A stretch of 64,000 bases of DNA from CAYNSB01 sp964399625 (GTDB lineage Bacteria; Planctomycetota; Phycisphaerae; Phycisphaerales; UBA1924): contig CAYNSB010000002.1 in the NCBI GenBank assembly GCA_964399625.1, positions 1 to 64,000 on the forward strand. Direction: 5' to 3'. Under the pieces are notes generated by a model. The model was not told where the DNA came from. It searched no databases and saw only the letters and a program-made list of their open reading frames with translations. Of the stretch, positions 56,945-64,000 are shown in pieces (the first letter of the stretch is position 1; each line of letters starts with the position of its first letter). The translations under genes and the position numbers were made by a program.

Positions 56945-58296
56945 GCCGTGCCCTGGGCGCGCCGTATGACGACGAGGGTCTGATCGTCGGCGCGTGTGCG
57001 CGACCCGCCGGTGTACTCGAAGAGGGCCTTGTGGACGGCGTCGACGATCGCGTCGGGGGCGCATGGGCATGCGCCCACGGCCTCCATGAGGCGGGCGGGG
57101 CCGAACATCTCACGCGAGGAGTTGAACGCCTCGGTGATGCCGTCGGTGTACAGGATCAGGGTGTCGCCGGCGGCAAGCTGGATCTGTTCGCAGGCGACTT
57201 CGTAATCCTCGAAGAGGCCCAGGGGTGGGCCCCCGCCGGCATCGAGGAAGGTCGATGTGGGACCGTGCCCCGACCCGGCGGGTCGCTTGAGGAGTGGTGG
57301 GTTGTGCCCTGCGCGCGCGTAGCGCATGACGCGCGTGGCAGGGTCGTAGATGGCGAAGAAGGCGGTGACGAAGGAGCCCTCAAGGCCGGCCTCGAGCAGA
57401 CGCGCATTGGCGTAGCGCATCACGCCGTCGGGGCTGGTGGCGTCGCGCGCGTCGGGCGTGGAGACGAGGGAGTGAAGGATCGCGTGGAGCATCGCCATGA
57501 CGGTGGCGGCGGCGGCGCCGTGCCCCGCGACGTCGGCGATCAGCACGCCCCACTGACCATCGGGCAGTCGGAAAAAGTCGTAGTAGTCCCCGCCCGCCTC
57601 GTCGCTGGTGAGATAGCTCGTGGCGATCTCGATGCCGGCGATGTCCGGAATCTGCCGCGGGAGCAGGGCCCGCTGGACGCGCGCGACCTCCTCGAACTGG
57701 TGGCGGAGACGCGTGTTGAGCGCGTTGATCTCCTCCATCAGCAGCAGTCGCGTGTTGGTGCCGCCCAGCAGGTTGCCCACGATGAGGGCCTGCTCGAACT
57801 CGTCCACGCTGAAGGCGTCGGGCTCCACGCGGCACTGCACCGTCCAGTACACCGGCTCGCCCGCGTGGTACAGCGGCACGATCATCGCGCTGCGCAGGCC
57901 CGCGAGCAGCTCCGAGGCGACGGGGTCGTCGTGCACGTGCATGTCGCGGATGAGCTTGGGCTTTCCGTCCTCGATGAGCGACCACAGGAATCCGCCCGAG
58001 CGCACGGGGATCGCGTCGCGGTTGCGGTAGGGCTCGATGGGGTTGTAGACGGCCTGCCCGCGGAGGACCTGCCCGACGTGCACCTGGCGGGTGATGCGGT
58101 ACTGCGGCGGCTTGAGGTCGCGCGTCGAGAGCGACAGCACGAACTCCACGGGGCGAAGCGGCCAGTACTTCGCCGCGAAGGCGCGGAGAACGTCCACGGG
58201 CGTGCGCGCCAGTGAGATGGAGCGCAGCAACTCGAGGATCTGATCGACCCGCCCCGCGTGGGACAGATCGGCGAGCTTGACGTGCGTCGCGGTCAT
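56941..58296 (-). CDS. RsbU/SpoIIE-type PP2C serine phosphatase with GAF-like domain
   Basis: A 451-residue phosphatase. A GAF-like sensory part covers residues 20-200 (VVEFVLSLSTRDLKPPQY-like; FLWSLIEDGKPKLI). A coiled linker (LNTRLRHQFEEVARVQRALLPRQIP) leads into the PP2C-like domain (about 220-445): ATSYLTSDEAGGDYYDFF, VLIADVAGHGAAAATVMAML, GHNPPLLKR, LILYTDGITEAFN, RADDQTLVVIRR. It likely dephosphorylates an anti-anti-sigma-type protein; none is nearby. ATG 58296 has TACCAT 5 nt ahead, a leaderless pattern. It is coupled to the YkgJ gene. Confidence 0.9.
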   Translation of the reverse strand: MTATHVKLADLSHAGRVDQILELLRSISLARTPVDVLRAFAAKYWPLRPVEFVLSLSTRDLKPPQYRITRQVHVGQVLRGQAVYNPIEPYRNRDAIPVRSGGFLWSLIEDGKPKLIRDMHVHDDPVASELLAGLRSAMIVPLYHAGEPVYWTVQCRVEPDAFSVDEFEQALIVGNLLGGTNTRLLLMEEINALNTRLRHQFEEVARVQRALLPRQIPDIAGIEIATSYLTSDEAGGDYYDFFRLPDGQWGVLIADVAGHGAAAATVMAMLHAILHSLVSTPDARDATSPDGVMRYANARLLEAGLEGSFVTAFFAIYDPATRVMRYARAGHNPPLLKRPAGSGHGPTSTFLDAGGGPPLGLFEDYEVACEQIQLAAGDTLILYTDGITEAFNSSREMFGPARLMEAVGACPCAPDAIVDAVHKALFEYTGGSRTRADDQTLVVIRRAQGTA

Positions 58297-58301
58297 GCGA
58301 G

Positions 58302-58307
58302 ATGGTA
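58302..58307 (-). promoter_or_regulatory. putative -10 element (TACCAT) of the PP2C phosphatase gene, leaderless type
   Basis: Minus-strand TACCAT ends 5 nt before ATG 58296; no Shine-Dalgarno. Confidence 0.4.
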
Positions 58308-58375
58308 GAAGACAGGAAGGGACCGCGAGACGCCTTCCCGGCGGATGGAACTGTCCAGATTGCGATTGCGTCCGA

Positions 58376-58984
58376 TCAGTGCACGCACGCGGCCTCGATC
58401 GCCCGCGCCCGCTGGGCGCACCCCGCGAGCACGCGGTCCGCCTCCGCGAGGATCGGCGCTCGCTTGTCCGCGGGCAGCCCCGCCACGTTCACGAGCACGT
58501 TCCATCGCGACGCGCGGGCCGCGCTCTCTCCGAGCACCGCCGCGATGCCCAGGTCCGAGTGCAGCAGCGTGTTGGTGATCGGCGCCAGCGTCTCGCACAG
58601 GCGCAGCAGGTCCGCGCACGTGGCGATGGCGGCCATGGGAATCTGGATCGACGCCTCGACCGCGGGCCCCCACTGCTCCTTGCGTCGCGGGTCGTCCTCG
58701 GGAAGCCTCATCAGCTCGTTGACGAGCGCGTACGCGCGGGCGTCCTCCTCGGCCAGCTCGAGCAGCACCTCGCGGGCACGCACGAGCGCGCCGGCGGCCC
58801 GGGCGAGCGCGTCCTGGTGCGCTGCGAGCCACTTCTTGCCCAGCGAGTACGCGACGACCATGTGCGCCAGCGACGCCGCGAGCGCGCCCGAGGCGCAGGC
58901 GACGGCGCCGCCGCCGGGCGCGGGGGTCTTCGCGCCGATCTGGTCCAGCAGTTCCGCGAAGCGGAGGGAGGAGAGCGAGGTCAT
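58376..58984 (-). CDS. formiminotetrahydrofolate cyclodeaminase-like protein
   Basis: A 202-residue helical protein of the FTCD_C/cyclodeaminase-cyclohydrolase family. Typical landmarks: TPAPGGGAVACASGALAASL near the N-terminus, EEDARAYALVNELMRLPED, and NTLLHSDLGIAAVLGESAAR then WNVLVNV. The family acts in folate one-carbon metabolism (5-formimino-THF to 5,10-methenyl-THF), or as cyclohydrolases; here the transferase half is absent. ATG 58984 has TACACT 6 nt ahead. It lies between the phosphatase and the glycosyltransferase gene. Confidence 0.87.
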   Translation of the reverse strand: MTSLSSLRFAELLDQIGAKTPAPGGGAVACASGALAASLAHMVVAYSLGKKWLAAHQDALARAAGALVRAREVLLELAEEDARAYALVNELMRLPEDDPRRKEQWGPAVEASIQIPMAAIATCADLLRLCETLAPITNTLLHSDLGIAAVLGESAARASRWNVLVNVAGLPADKRAPILAEADRVLAGCAQRARAIEAACVH

Positions 58985-58990
58985 GCGGGC

Positions 58991-58996
58991 AGTGTA
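58991..58996 (-). promoter_or_regulatory. putative -10 element (TACACT) of the cyclodeaminase gene, leaderless type
   Basis: Minus-strand TACACT ends 6 nt before ATG 58984, in the 18-base gap after the glycosyltransferase gene, which makes a separate leaderless transcript plausible. Confidence 0.4.
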
Positions 58997-59002
58997 GAGG
59001 AC

Positions 59003-61597
59003 TCAGGCGCCGCGACGCGCCAGCCGCAGGCGCTGCAGGTCCGCCAGGGCGCGCCCGCGTCGATCGCCCGCGATGTTCATGTGCGATGTGCCGGGCACGG
59101 CGCCCCGCAACCCGGCCCGCAGCCCGCGGAACGCCGCGAGGTGGTCGGGAACGGACCAGCGCGCCAGGCGGTGCGCGTTGAGCCAGCCCATGAGGATCAT
59201 CGACGCGCGCGTCCGCCCCACGCCGTGACGCCGGCAGAGCCACACCCAGTTGCGCGTCGCCAGCTCGAACCAGCGACGGCTCTTGCGCTGGGCGAAGGGC
59301 GTGTCGTGCCACGCGACCCAGTCCGGATCGAAGTGCACGCCCCACCCGCAGGCGAGCAGCTTCATCGCCAGGTCCGCGTCGTTGCGGTAGAGGAAGAACG
59401 CTTCGTCGTACCCGCCGACGCGCTCGAAGGCCTCGCGCCGCACGAGGTTCGCGCACCCCATGACGGGGAAGCGATCGCCCACCTCGGCAAGCGCGGGGTC
59501 CTCGCGCAGCGCCCGCGCGAAGGGCCACTCGGACTGCCCATCGGCCGGGTGGCGCGGGTGCAGCGTGATCGCGGCGAGGTCCCGCCGGGATGAGAGCAGA
59601 TCGATCGCTTTGGTCAGCACGCCCGGCTCGGGCCAGGCGTCGTCGTCCAGCAGCAGGATCAGGTCCTCGCTGGCGCGTCGGGCGGCGCGATTGAACGCGG
59701 CCACGCCGCGATTGTGCTCCAGCGCCAGCAGGTCCACGCGCGGGAACTGCTCGCGCACGCGCGCGGGCGTGCCGTCGAGCGACGCGTTGTCCGCGACGAT
59801 GATGTGGGCGTCGCGCGTCGCGGGGTCCTCCGCGAGGCGCTCGAGCGTGCGCTGCAGGTGCGGCCAGCGGTTGTGGCTCAGCACGATGACCGCGAGCGTC
59901 AGCGGCGTTGGCGACGCGTCAAAGAGCGTGGGCTGGGGCGCGCCCACCGAGGACGAAGGCCCCGCGCGCGACGTCGGGACGGGGCTCGTGCGGGGCACGG
60001 GCTTGGGCTCGAGCGCGGCCACGGGCTTGGTCGGCGCTGGCTTCGTGGACGATGGCTTGGTGGGCGCGGGCTTGGTGGGCGATGGCTGGGCGGTTGCGGG
60101 CTGGCGCGAACGAGCCGGATTGGCCTCGCGCGGCGTGGGATCCACGTCTGCCAGCGGCGCGAGCTCGGGCAGCGGCAGGCGCGCGATCGCCCGAGAGAGC
60201 GAGAGCCCACGGATCGCGAGGCGCAACAGGTTCAGCGCCGTGCGTGCGCGCCGCACCTGCGCGACGTGGAAGCCGCCGGGGTCGGCGCCCACGGGCGGCA
60301 CCACGGAGATGATCGTCCGCGCGAGCAGCCAGTCGCCCGAGCGGGCGCGGGCCGAGACGACCGCCACCGACGCACGCGGCGCCCGGAGCAGACGCGACAC
60401 GATCGTGCGCGCCGCGGGCGGATCGTCCGCGGGGAGAACCAGCGGATCGATGCACAGACGATGCAGATCGCGCAGCACGGGGGCGGGATCGGGCAGTGCG
60501 CTCCGTCGCAGCACCGCACGCCCGCGCGCACGACCCGCCGACAGGCACTCGCGGATCGCCGCAGGAAGCTCCGCGAGCGGACGCAGCGGGCGGACCTGAA
60601 GGGCGCCCGCCGGGGCGGCGCCGGTGGACACGCCGGCCGCGGCATCGCGGAGACCATTGACATGCAGCGCCGCCAGATCGTCGCGACCGATCATCACCTG
60701 GGCCGCGGCGCGGGCGATCTCGCGCCAGGCGCGCCGGCGGCGGATGCGCCGGCGCTGCCCCGACGACAGCCCCGCGCTGAACGAATCGATCGCCGGGAAG
60801 CAGTTGCGTGCGGCGTAGTACCGCGCGATCGTGCGCATCCGGTCCGGGTGAGGGTGCGCCACGCGGGAGGCGGGCACGGCCGCCACGCCCTGCTCCGTCG
60901 CCCGCTCCAGGCGCAGGCACCACTCCACATCGTCGCCGTTGAGGAACACATCGGACATCAGCCCCGCTTGCTCCACGGCGGCGCGGCGCACCAGCATCGA
61001 GCACGCCGCGACGTACCGGCAGCGGCGCGGCGCGGCCTCGCCCGTCGAGGGCGTGTGCTGCACGTACTCGCCCGTCCGCGCGTCGATCGTGCCGCCCAGC
61101 TCGAAGATCCGCGTCGGCGAGGCGGGGTCGACCAGCGCCGACCCAGCGACGGCGAGCGTCGCGTCGCGATCGAGCGCCTCGATCAGGGGCGCGAGGCACC
61201 CGGGCTGCGGGCGCGCGTCCGAATCCAGAAGCCACAGGAACTCGCGGGCATCGCCCTCCACACCCCGCGAGAGCCAGTGCGTGAGGCCACGGTTGAAGCC
61301 GCCCGACCCGCCCAGGTTCTCGTCCGAGCGTGCGACCTCGACGCTGAGCCCGGCGTGGCGCGCCTCGCGCACGATCTCATCGAGCGGCGGGTCCGAGGCG
61401 TTGTCCACGACCAGCACGGAGAGCTCCGCGCCGCCGCGAACCTCGCCCACGATGCTCGGGTCGCGCAAATCGCCCAGGATCGTCCGCAGATCGTCGGGGC
61501 GGTTGTGGCAGGGAATGATGGCGCGCACGAGCCACGCGGGGACCGTCACAACGCGCGACTGGAGCGCGGGGCCGGGGTTCTGCGGGGTCGTGGGCAA
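59003..61597 (-). CDS. double GT2-family glycosyltransferase with KP-rich linker
   Basis: An 864-residue protein with two GT-A glycosyltransferase domains. The first (about 15-290) has VRAIIPCHNRPDDLRTIL, VVDNASDPP, NLGGSGGFNRGL and LLDSDARPQPG (DxD), and resembles galactofuranosyl- and rhamnosyl-type enzymes. Residues 490-545 are a linker of KPAPTKPSSTKPAPTK type. The second (about 565-800) has LAVIVLSHNRWPHLQRTLER, VADNASLDGTPARV, HNRGVAAFNRAAR and LLLDDDAWPEPGV. The start is taken as TTG 61597 because TAATAT lies 6 nt ahead; GTG 61549 is an alternative. Activity on surface polysaccharide is likely, but the acceptor is unknown. Confidence 0.87.
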   Translation of the reverse strand: MPTTPQNPGPALQSRVVTVPAWLVRAIIPCHNRPDDLRTILGDLRDPSIVGEVRGGAELSVLVVDNASDPPLDEIVREARHAGLSVEVARSDENLGGSGGFNRGLTHWLSRGVEGDAREFLWLLDSDARPQPGCLAPLIEALDRDATLAVAGSALVDPASPTRIFELGGTIDARTGEYVQHTPSTGEAAPRRCRYVAACSMLVRRAAVEQAGLMSDVFLNGDDVEWCLRLERATEQGVAAVPASRVAHPHPDRMRTIARYYAARNCFPAIDSFSAGLSSGQRRRIRRRRAWREIARAAAQVMIGRDDLAALHVNGLRDAAAGVSTGAAPAGALQVRPLRPLAELPAAIRECLSAGRARGRAVLRRSALPDPAPVLRDLHRLCIDPLVLPADDPPAARTIVSRLLRAPRASVAVVSARARSGDWLLARTIISVVPPVGADPGGFHVAQVRRARTALNLLRLAIRGLSLSRAIARLPLPELAPLADVDPTPREANPARSRQPATAQPSPTKPAPTKPSSTKPAPTKPVAALEPKPVPRTSPVPTSRAGPSSSVGAPQPTLFDASPTPLTLAVIVLSHNRWPHLQRTLERLAEDPATRDAHIIVADNASLDGTPARVREQFPRVDLLALEHNRGVAAFNRAARRASEDLILLLDDDAWPEPGVLTKAIDLLSSRRDLAAITLHPRHPADGQSEWPFARALREDPALAEVGDRFPVMGCANLVRREAFERVGGYDEAFFLYRNDADLAMKLLACGWGVHFDPDWVAWHDTPFAQRKSRRWFELATRNWVWLCRRHGVGRTRASMILMGWLNAHRLARWSVPDHLAAFRGLRAGLRGAVPGTSHMNIAGDRRGRALADLQRLRLARRGA

Positions 61598-61603
61598 GCG
61601 GGC

Positions 61604-61609
61604 ATATTA
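61604..61609 (-). promoter_or_regulatory. putative -10 element (TAATAT) of the double GT2 gene
   Basis: Minus-strand TAATAT ends 6 nt before TTG 61597. No Shine-Dalgarno is seen. Confidence 0.4.
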
Positions 61610-61681
61610 CTCGGACGTTCCGCGGAGAAAAGCACCGACCCGCAGATCGCCCTTCTTTCGCGTGCGGGCACGCCCCGGGCC

Positions 61682-61687
61682 TAATCT
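61682..61687 (+). promoter_or_regulatory. possible -10 element (TAATCT) of the secreted cyclophilin-like gene
   Basis: TAATCT lies 76 nt before ATG 61764, in the region shared with the divergent GT2 gene; unlike its neighbours this gene has a clear GGAGG Shine-Dalgarno, so a leadered mRNA is expected. Confidence 0.3.
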
Positions 61688-61763
61688 TGTGGTCCGGTGG
61701 GCCGCGGCGCACGGATGGGGAGCGCCCGCGCGGCCCGCGGCGCCACGATACACGGAGGCATCG

Positions 61764-63938
61764 ATGAAGAGGACTCTTGGTTCGCGTCGCTCGGGCTCGC
61801 AGGCGCCGGCGCTCTTCGAGGCGCTCGAGTCGCGCCAGCTCATGTTCAGCGGGCCGATGCTCACCTCGCCGCTGAGCGCGGCGCTGCTGACGGACGGGAA
61901 CGACACCGTCGTCCGCATCAACACGAACCTGGGCAACATCGACATCGAGCTGTTCGACAACCGCCCCTCGGCGGCGACGGCGATCTCGAACTTCCGCCAG
62001 TACATCACCAACGGACGCTACGACGAAACGTTCTTCGACTCGCTCGTGCCCGGCGTGTCGCTGGGCGGCGGCTCGTACCGCTTCAGCACCACGGGCGGAC
62101 TGACCAGCGTGCCGGGCTTCTCGCCGATCCCCGCCACGTTCACGACGGCGAACCTCGCGCGGACGGTCGCGTTCCAGCCCGCGACGCTCACCACCGCCAT
62201 CAGCCGGTTCGTGATCAACCTGCAGGACAACCCCGCGTTCAATACCAACTACGTCGTGTTCGGGAAGGTCGTGCAGGGGTGGGACGTGGTCACCGCGATC
62301 GCCGGGCTCGGACGCCAGGACCTGGACGCGCAGTTCACCCCCGGCAACCCCACGGGCACGACGTTCAACAACGTGCCCGTCACGCCCGATTTCAACGGCG
62401 GCGTGGGCGCGACGGACTTCACGCTCGTCCGCCTCAACGACATCGAGGTGATCAAGAACCCGGGGCAGACGGCGTACTTCCAGTACAGCACGATCTATCC
62501 CGAGGGCAAGCGCGGCGCGAACATCATCGAGTTCCTCGACCTGGGGAACATGGGCGACGCCACGAACCAGGTGCAGGTCCTCGTGCGCTACGAGACGGGC
62601 GATCGCGATGGCATCGCGTTCAACGGCACGCTGCCCATCGCCCAGCGCACGCGCCTCACCATGTCGCACTTCCAGTCCTCGACGCTCAACCTCGTGCGCG
62701 CGGGCGTGCCCTACACCATCGAGGTCCGATCCACGCTGCCCATCGCGGCGTCCATCACCCGGCGCGAGGGCGTGGGCTCCTCGGGCGAGGGCGCCTTCAC
62801 CCCCACCCCCGCCAACCTCCCCACCAACGCGATGACCGCGTGGCACTTCGCCGCGGGAGACAAGGGCCCGCTGAACCTGGCGAGCGTGCGCTGGGTCGGC
62901 CTCAACGACCAGCCCCAGACGATCAACGTCGAGATCTACCCCGAGGGCGTCGCGACGCCCATCACCGCGTCGTACGCGCTCAACCCGTTCCGCGCGGGGG
63001 GCGTCGCGGCCGACACGCTCGTCACCGGGCTCGCCGACGGCACCCGCTACTCGGTGCGCGTGTTCTCCACCCAGCCGTTCGTCGCCGCGCTCACGCGCGA
63101 GAAGCTCAACGGCAACGGCATCGGCGTGGACGACATGGACGCGGCGCTGGGGGCCCTGGCGGGCGGACGCCCGCGCGGGTTCCTCGCCGGCGCGCGCCTG
63201 CCCTCGGCCGCGGGCACCGAGGCCCACGTCGATTTCTTCTACAGCAACCCCAACGTCTCGTTCGTCAACGTGCAGCTCACGTTCTTCCTGAACAACGGCA
63301 CCACGGTGAACACGAGCGTGAACCTCAGCGCCGCAAACCGGCGCGCACGCCTGGACCTCACGCAGGTCGCCGGTCTGCCCCGAAACCAGTACTTCTCCAT
63401 CCGCTACCAGGCGACGGGCAACGTCAACGTCGCCGCGATGTACACCGCCAACGCGGGCTTCGACCAGCTCGCCACGCCCTTCACCACCGCGACCACGGGC
63501 ACCGTGCTCATCGGCGATGGCTTCTACAACCCCGCCCAGCCCGCGGGCACGATCGGCGAGGCGATCTCCCTCTTCAATCCCTTCTCGCGCTCCGACGGTG
63601 CGCAGTTCTACCAGCTCCTCTTCCGGTTCTCCGACGGCACGCAGATCGCCTATCCCAGCGGCATCGGCGGCACCCTCAACCCTCTCCAGCGCACCGATAT
63701 CCGCGTCACGGACATCCCCGACGTGATGGCCAAGATCAACCTCAGCCCCACGTTCCGCTTCTACTCGATCAAGGTCATCTCGGCGAGCCAGTCCTTCAAC
63801 GTCACGGCCGACGCGATCATCGCCCAGTACACGCGCATCTGGAACAACTTCGGGCAGGGGCTGACCAGCGGCGCGTCGATGTCGCCCGACCTGCCCGTCG
63901 TCTTCACCAACGACACGACGCAGCTCGACGGCGTGTGA
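61764..63938 (+). CDS. secreted cyclophilin-like protein with LEPR-XLL-like motif
   Basis: A 724-residue exported protein. The N-terminus has basic residues and FEALESRQLMFSG (18-30), a LEPR-XLL-like motif seen on planctomycete surface proteins. Residues 45-230 are a cyclophilin-type domain: VVRINTNLGNIDIELFDNRP, FRQYITNGRYDETFFDSLVP, FVINLQDNPAFNTNYVVFGK and VVQGWDVVTAIAG. The catalytic FHR stretch is replaced by FFDSL, so isomerase activity is doubtful. The rest (about 240-724) is a series of beta-rich repeats of unknown type, with NPFRAGGVAADTLVTGLADG-like segments. GGAGG precedes ATG 61764 by 5 nt. Bases 63939-64000 after it show nothing assignable. Confidence 0.85.
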   Translation: MKRTLGSRRSGSQAPALFEALESRQLMFSGPMLTSPLSAALLTDGNDTVVRINTNLGNIDIELFDNRPSAATAISNFRQYITNGRYDETFFDSLVPGVSLGGGSYRFSTTGGLTSVPGFSPIPATFTTANLARTVAFQPATLTTAISRFVINLQDNPAFNTNYVVFGKVVQGWDVVTAIAGLGRQDLDAQFTPGNPTGTTFNNVPVTPDFNGGVGATDFTLVRLNDIEVIKNPGQTAYFQYSTIYPEGKRGANIIEFLDLGNMGDATNQVQVLVRYETGDRDGIAFNGTLPIAQRTRLTMSHFQSSTLNLVRAGVPYTIEVRSTLPIAASITRREGVGSSGEGAFTPTPANLPTNAMTAWHFAAGDKGPLNLASVRWVGLNDQPQTINVEIYPEGVATPITASYALNPFRAGGVAADTLVTGLADGTRYSVRVFSTQPFVAALTREKLNGNGIGVDDMDAALGALAGGRPRGFLAGARLPSAAGTEAHVDFFYSNPNVSFVNVQLTFFLNNGTTVNTSVNLSAANRRARLDLTQVAGLPRNQYFSIRYQATGNVNVAAMYTANAGFDQLATPFTTATTGTVLIGDGFYNPAQPAGTIGEAISLFNPFSRSDGAQFYQLLFRFSDGTQIAYPSGIGGTLNPLQRTDIRVTDIPDVMAKINLSPTFRFYSIKVISASQSFNVTADAIIAQYTRIWNNFGQGLTSGASMSPDLPVVFTNDTTQLDGV

Positions 63939-64000
63939 GCCCGCGCCCCGTCGCGACGCCGGTGATCATCACTGGTTGATGAGCGGGCGTTCTCTAGGCG

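Noticed and set aside
60001..60110. Repetitive DNA in the GT2 linker read as a CRISPR-like or mobile repeat
   Set aside because: It encodes KPAPTKP-type protein repeats in frame; there are no regularly spaced unrelated spacers.

Overview
This window is a dense, GC-rich (roughly 69-70% by eye) bacterial chromosome segment. It probably comes from a planctomycete of the class Phycisphaerae. The evidence is a secreted protein ending in a tandem Cys-rich dockerin-like tail (42.8-40.2 kb), a LEPR-XLL-like N-terminal motif on a secreted cyclophilin-like protein (61.8-63.9 kb), a planctomycete-style prepilin-like protein (44.1-43.0 kb), the futalosine-route enzyme MqnE and many lineage-typical hypothetical proteins. 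I see no rRNA, tRNA, CRISPR array, insertion sequence or prophage, and no gap between genes longer than about 300 bases.

Layout. 0-9.3 kb: the tail of a 7TM-HD phosphohydrolase, a Dus tRNA-dihydrouridine synthase, a lipoprotein coupled to a PIG-L deacetylase, MgtE, a P1B-type metal ATPase with an unusual CPA motif, GpsA and ManA. 9.4-19.5 kb: a long minus-strand run: rimO, ftsW and murG (the last two coupled by ATGA), two proteins with pseudo-receiver-like N-termini (the second a GGDEF diguanylate cyclase), a Cof-type HAD phosphatase, ksgA, an APH-family kinase, a histone H1-like (Hc1) protein and a FabZ-like dehydratase. 19.6-26.7 kb: a polytopic membrane protein, a stand-alone GspE/MshE N-terminal domain, ClpS, a small conserved protein and the yidC-mnmE pair. 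26.8-31.1 kb: queC-queE (7-deazaguanine synthesis), an HtrA protease and a B12-binding sensor-like protein.

31.1-38.2 kb is the most striking region. It is a tightly coupled four-gene minus-strand operon: a secreted HlyD-type adaptor, a GAF-GAF-TM-HlyD protein, a PqqD-like/M50 peptidase/HlyD fusion and a shortened SecA-like ATPase. It looks like an undescribed or poorly described trans-envelope export or processing system.

38.4-64 kb: a DegT/DnrJ aminotransferase, a DinB-like protein, a PstS-like secreted protein with dockerin tail and a fine terminator, the prepilin-like protein, an orphan iron-type ABC permease, two methyltransferases around a glycosyltransferase-like protein, ProA followed by a DUF2103-like gene that seems to start at ATC, a sulfotransferase-membrane fusion, MqnE, a PAS-HTH regulator, a thioredoxin-like secreted protein, a YkgJ Fe-S protein coupled to an RsbU-type phosphatase, a cyclodeaminase, a double GT2 glycosyltransferase and the secreted cyclophilin-like protein.

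Two features recur. Many first genes of transcription units carry a TAnnnT hexamer only 5-9 nt before the start codon and no Shine-Dalgarno sequence, which suggests widespread leaderless mRNAs. Several housekeeping enzymes (Dus, RimO, MqnE, GpsA) carry extra segments between conserved motifs.
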